Source of the DNA: Penelope pileata
Taxonomy: Eukaryota; Chordata; Aves; Galliformes; Cracidae
DNA length: 64,000 nt
Reading direction: 5' to 3'
Assembly: GCA_013396635.1 (NCBI GenBank)
Contig: WBMW01005646.1
Coordinates: 872,523 to 936,522 of the forward strand
The notes under the pieces were generated by a model that was not told where the DNA came from, did not search any database, and saw only the letters and a list, made by a program, of their open reading frames with translations. Shown piece after piece: positions 62,482 through 64,000 of the stretch. Both the position numbers and the translations under genes were made by a program. Numbering within the stretch: the stretch's first letter is position 1; every line of letters begins with the position of its first letter.

Positions 62482-63408
62482 TAAATGTGTCCAACCTTTT
62501 GGCTTGCCTGGGCTGCACTGAGTGAAGAGGAATTGTCTTGGGCTGCATATGAAGTATATAACATAGTTTATGTATATAACTAACAAAACTTATTTTTCTA
62601 GTATATTTTTTTATTAAAACATTAAAAAAGAGAGAAACAAAAACATAAAATACATGGGATATTTGACCTTGTTTTTGTGGAACTAATGCATCAGACTGTT
62701 CTGATAGAAGTGGTGCAATTCTTACTGAGTTCTCAAGGTAAACACGTCAAACTCAAGGTAAACAAGTCAGAGATTTTTGATGAAGTTTTACTCTTCCTGT
62801 GCTTCATCCTTGCAGATAGTTCACAAATGTACATAATGCCAAAAAGCAATGACATGAATAAGGCATGATTGTGAAGCGAGGGATGTTTTTCTCTGGTAAG
62901 ACAGGTCTTACAGAAGTCTATTAAAGAGACATGATCAAATTTTTCTTTGTGTTGAATGGCTGATTGCACCTCTGTACATTCCATTTGAAAATTCACAGGT
63001 AAGGTATTTATGTCTACTGAAAATGGAGTTGCAAATATACTGAAATATGATTTTTCATAAATCTTGAAATCTATTCTTAAATTCCTATATCAAAATGGAA
63101 AGCAAGACTGCAGATTTTTTGCTATTCATGGGACTATTTAGCCAATGTATCAAAATGCATGAAATTATTTGCATAACCTGAGTTAACGCTGCACTGCGCC
63201 CTCCCAACGTCCTGCATTCAGTTCATAGAATGCTCATTGCACATAGATATTTGGTTGTTGCTGAGTGATGGGATCATGCCCGGGGCTGGGCCAGGCTGCT
63301 CGCTGGGGCCAGGCCACTTGCCATGATGGTGCAGCAGCATGGGGAGGGCTGCATTATGTGCTGTGCTGGGCCACGTGCAGCCTGTGGGCCACGGATTGGA
63401 CAGGCCCA
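62482..63408 (-). mobile_element. hAT (Charlie-like) DNA transposon, copy 3, with transposase remnant
   Basis: The ends are of the tgtccaacc type, and the flanks ctttaagg (62474-62481) and ccttaagg (63409-63416) match at 7 of 8 positions. On the minus strand an 87-codon open frame (62996-62733) reads the C-terminal hAT dimerisation region: NFQMECTEVQ, KFDHVSLIDFCKTCL, then PSLHNHALFMSLLFG, MYICELSARMKHRKSKTSSK. These correspond to the FGSTYxCEQ...SxMKxxKSK signature of Charlie-type transposases and their domesticated relatives. The Q of CEQ is replaced and the N-terminal and catalytic parts are absent. The element is 927 bp, the longest of the three copies here, and cannot act by itself. Confidence 0.93.
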
Positions 63409-63416
63409 CCTTAAGG

Positions 63417-64000
63417 TCTGGAATTGCAACTTTCATTTGAGTTTCTTGTGTTCATGTAACAATTCAGTGTACATTTTGATTGTAGGGGTAAGTGTCCCAA
63501 CCTCTTCAGGTACTGAATGCTTTTACTGGCATCAAATGCAAAGCATTAAAATAGATTTCCTTTCTATTAAAGTTCATTTTCATCCAAAGTTAACTTGACA
63601 CATTTTAGAGTATATATGGCTTGAAGGTAGTGAAGGTCAATTCTGTTAGATAGCAGAAGTGGCATGTTTCAGAAAGATAAGCAATACTATCCATGAGAGA
63701 GTGGATTACATTATTAAGAAAGAAGGTCAGTGAAGGTTTCAATGAGACTCAAAGTTTTTCTTCTTTTTCAATATGTTGGAGGTGCATGTATTTATCAGTA
63801 GCACAGTGATAATAGTTTAGATGCCTTATTAATAAAATTTATTCACCCTTCAGTTGACACCTTTGATGTCACTGTACTTTTGCAATCAGCAGTGAAAGGC
63901 TTAGAGTTGTTAGAAAATGATGGCATGTTTGAAGAAATCATATTTGAGAATTTCATGTCAGATGTTCATATCGTAATCCAACCTGTGGACTGGTGGAAGG
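63417..64000. other. Unique AT-rich DNA to the window end
   Basis: No gene or repeat is recognised. Confidence 0.5.

Overview
The window looks like a gene-poor, AT-rich stretch of a bird nuclear genome, most likely a galliform (chicken, turkey, quail or relative). The evidence is the repeat content: CR1 LINE fragments with the avian 3' tail of short ATTCTRTG-type repeats, a mariner of the Galluhop/Hsmar-like type, a low-copy hAT (Charlie-like) element, and several solo LTRs of related endogenous retroviruses. There are no rRNA or tRNA genes, CRISPR arrays or bacterial operons. I find no convincing host protein-coding exon. Nearly all open frames of 60-170 codons are chance frames or belong to transposons. 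A run of 317 N (1829-2145) and a single N at 40842 point to a draft assembly.

Layout. 1-9 kb: unique AT-rich DNA with a CR1 reverse-transcriptase fragment cut by the assembly gap, an ancient MIR-like SINE relic, two antisense CR1 3' ends and a decayed CR1. 9-17 kb: unique DNA, microsatellites, and a GC-richer island with a poly-A tract and three copies of an 18-mer. 17.3-18.1 kb: hAT copy 1. 18-26 kb: unique. 26.0-26.6 kb: a solo LTR. 33.0-33.3 kb: a CR1 3' end. 35.26-37.03 kb: an inactive mariner split by a solo LTR, with a 5-bp target duplication. 39.0-39.5 kb: a CR1 3' end. 43.4 kb: a second MIR-like relic. 49.2-49.8 kb: a reverse-strand solo LTR with an internal duplication. 50.7-51.6 kb: hAT copy 2, with a perfect 8-bp target duplication. 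54.8-55.2 kb: a possible mariner-derived short element. 55.9-59.0 kb: three LTRs within about 3.1 kb. 60.0-60.85 kb: an old CR1 with an antisense CR1 inserted in it. 62.5-63.4 kb: hAT copy 3, which keeps a readable piece of transposase.

Nothing here forms a pathway. The elements record successive insertions: ancient MIR and old CR1 first, then mariner and hAT copies and younger CR1, then LTRs, one of which sits inside the mariner. The most informative observations are the hAT family with target duplications and transposase remnants, the dated mariner/LTR nesting, and a U3 module containing an NF-kappaB-like site shared by the LTRs. I did not find a clearly undescribed biological system. Boundaries and family names come from reading the sequence, not from a database search.
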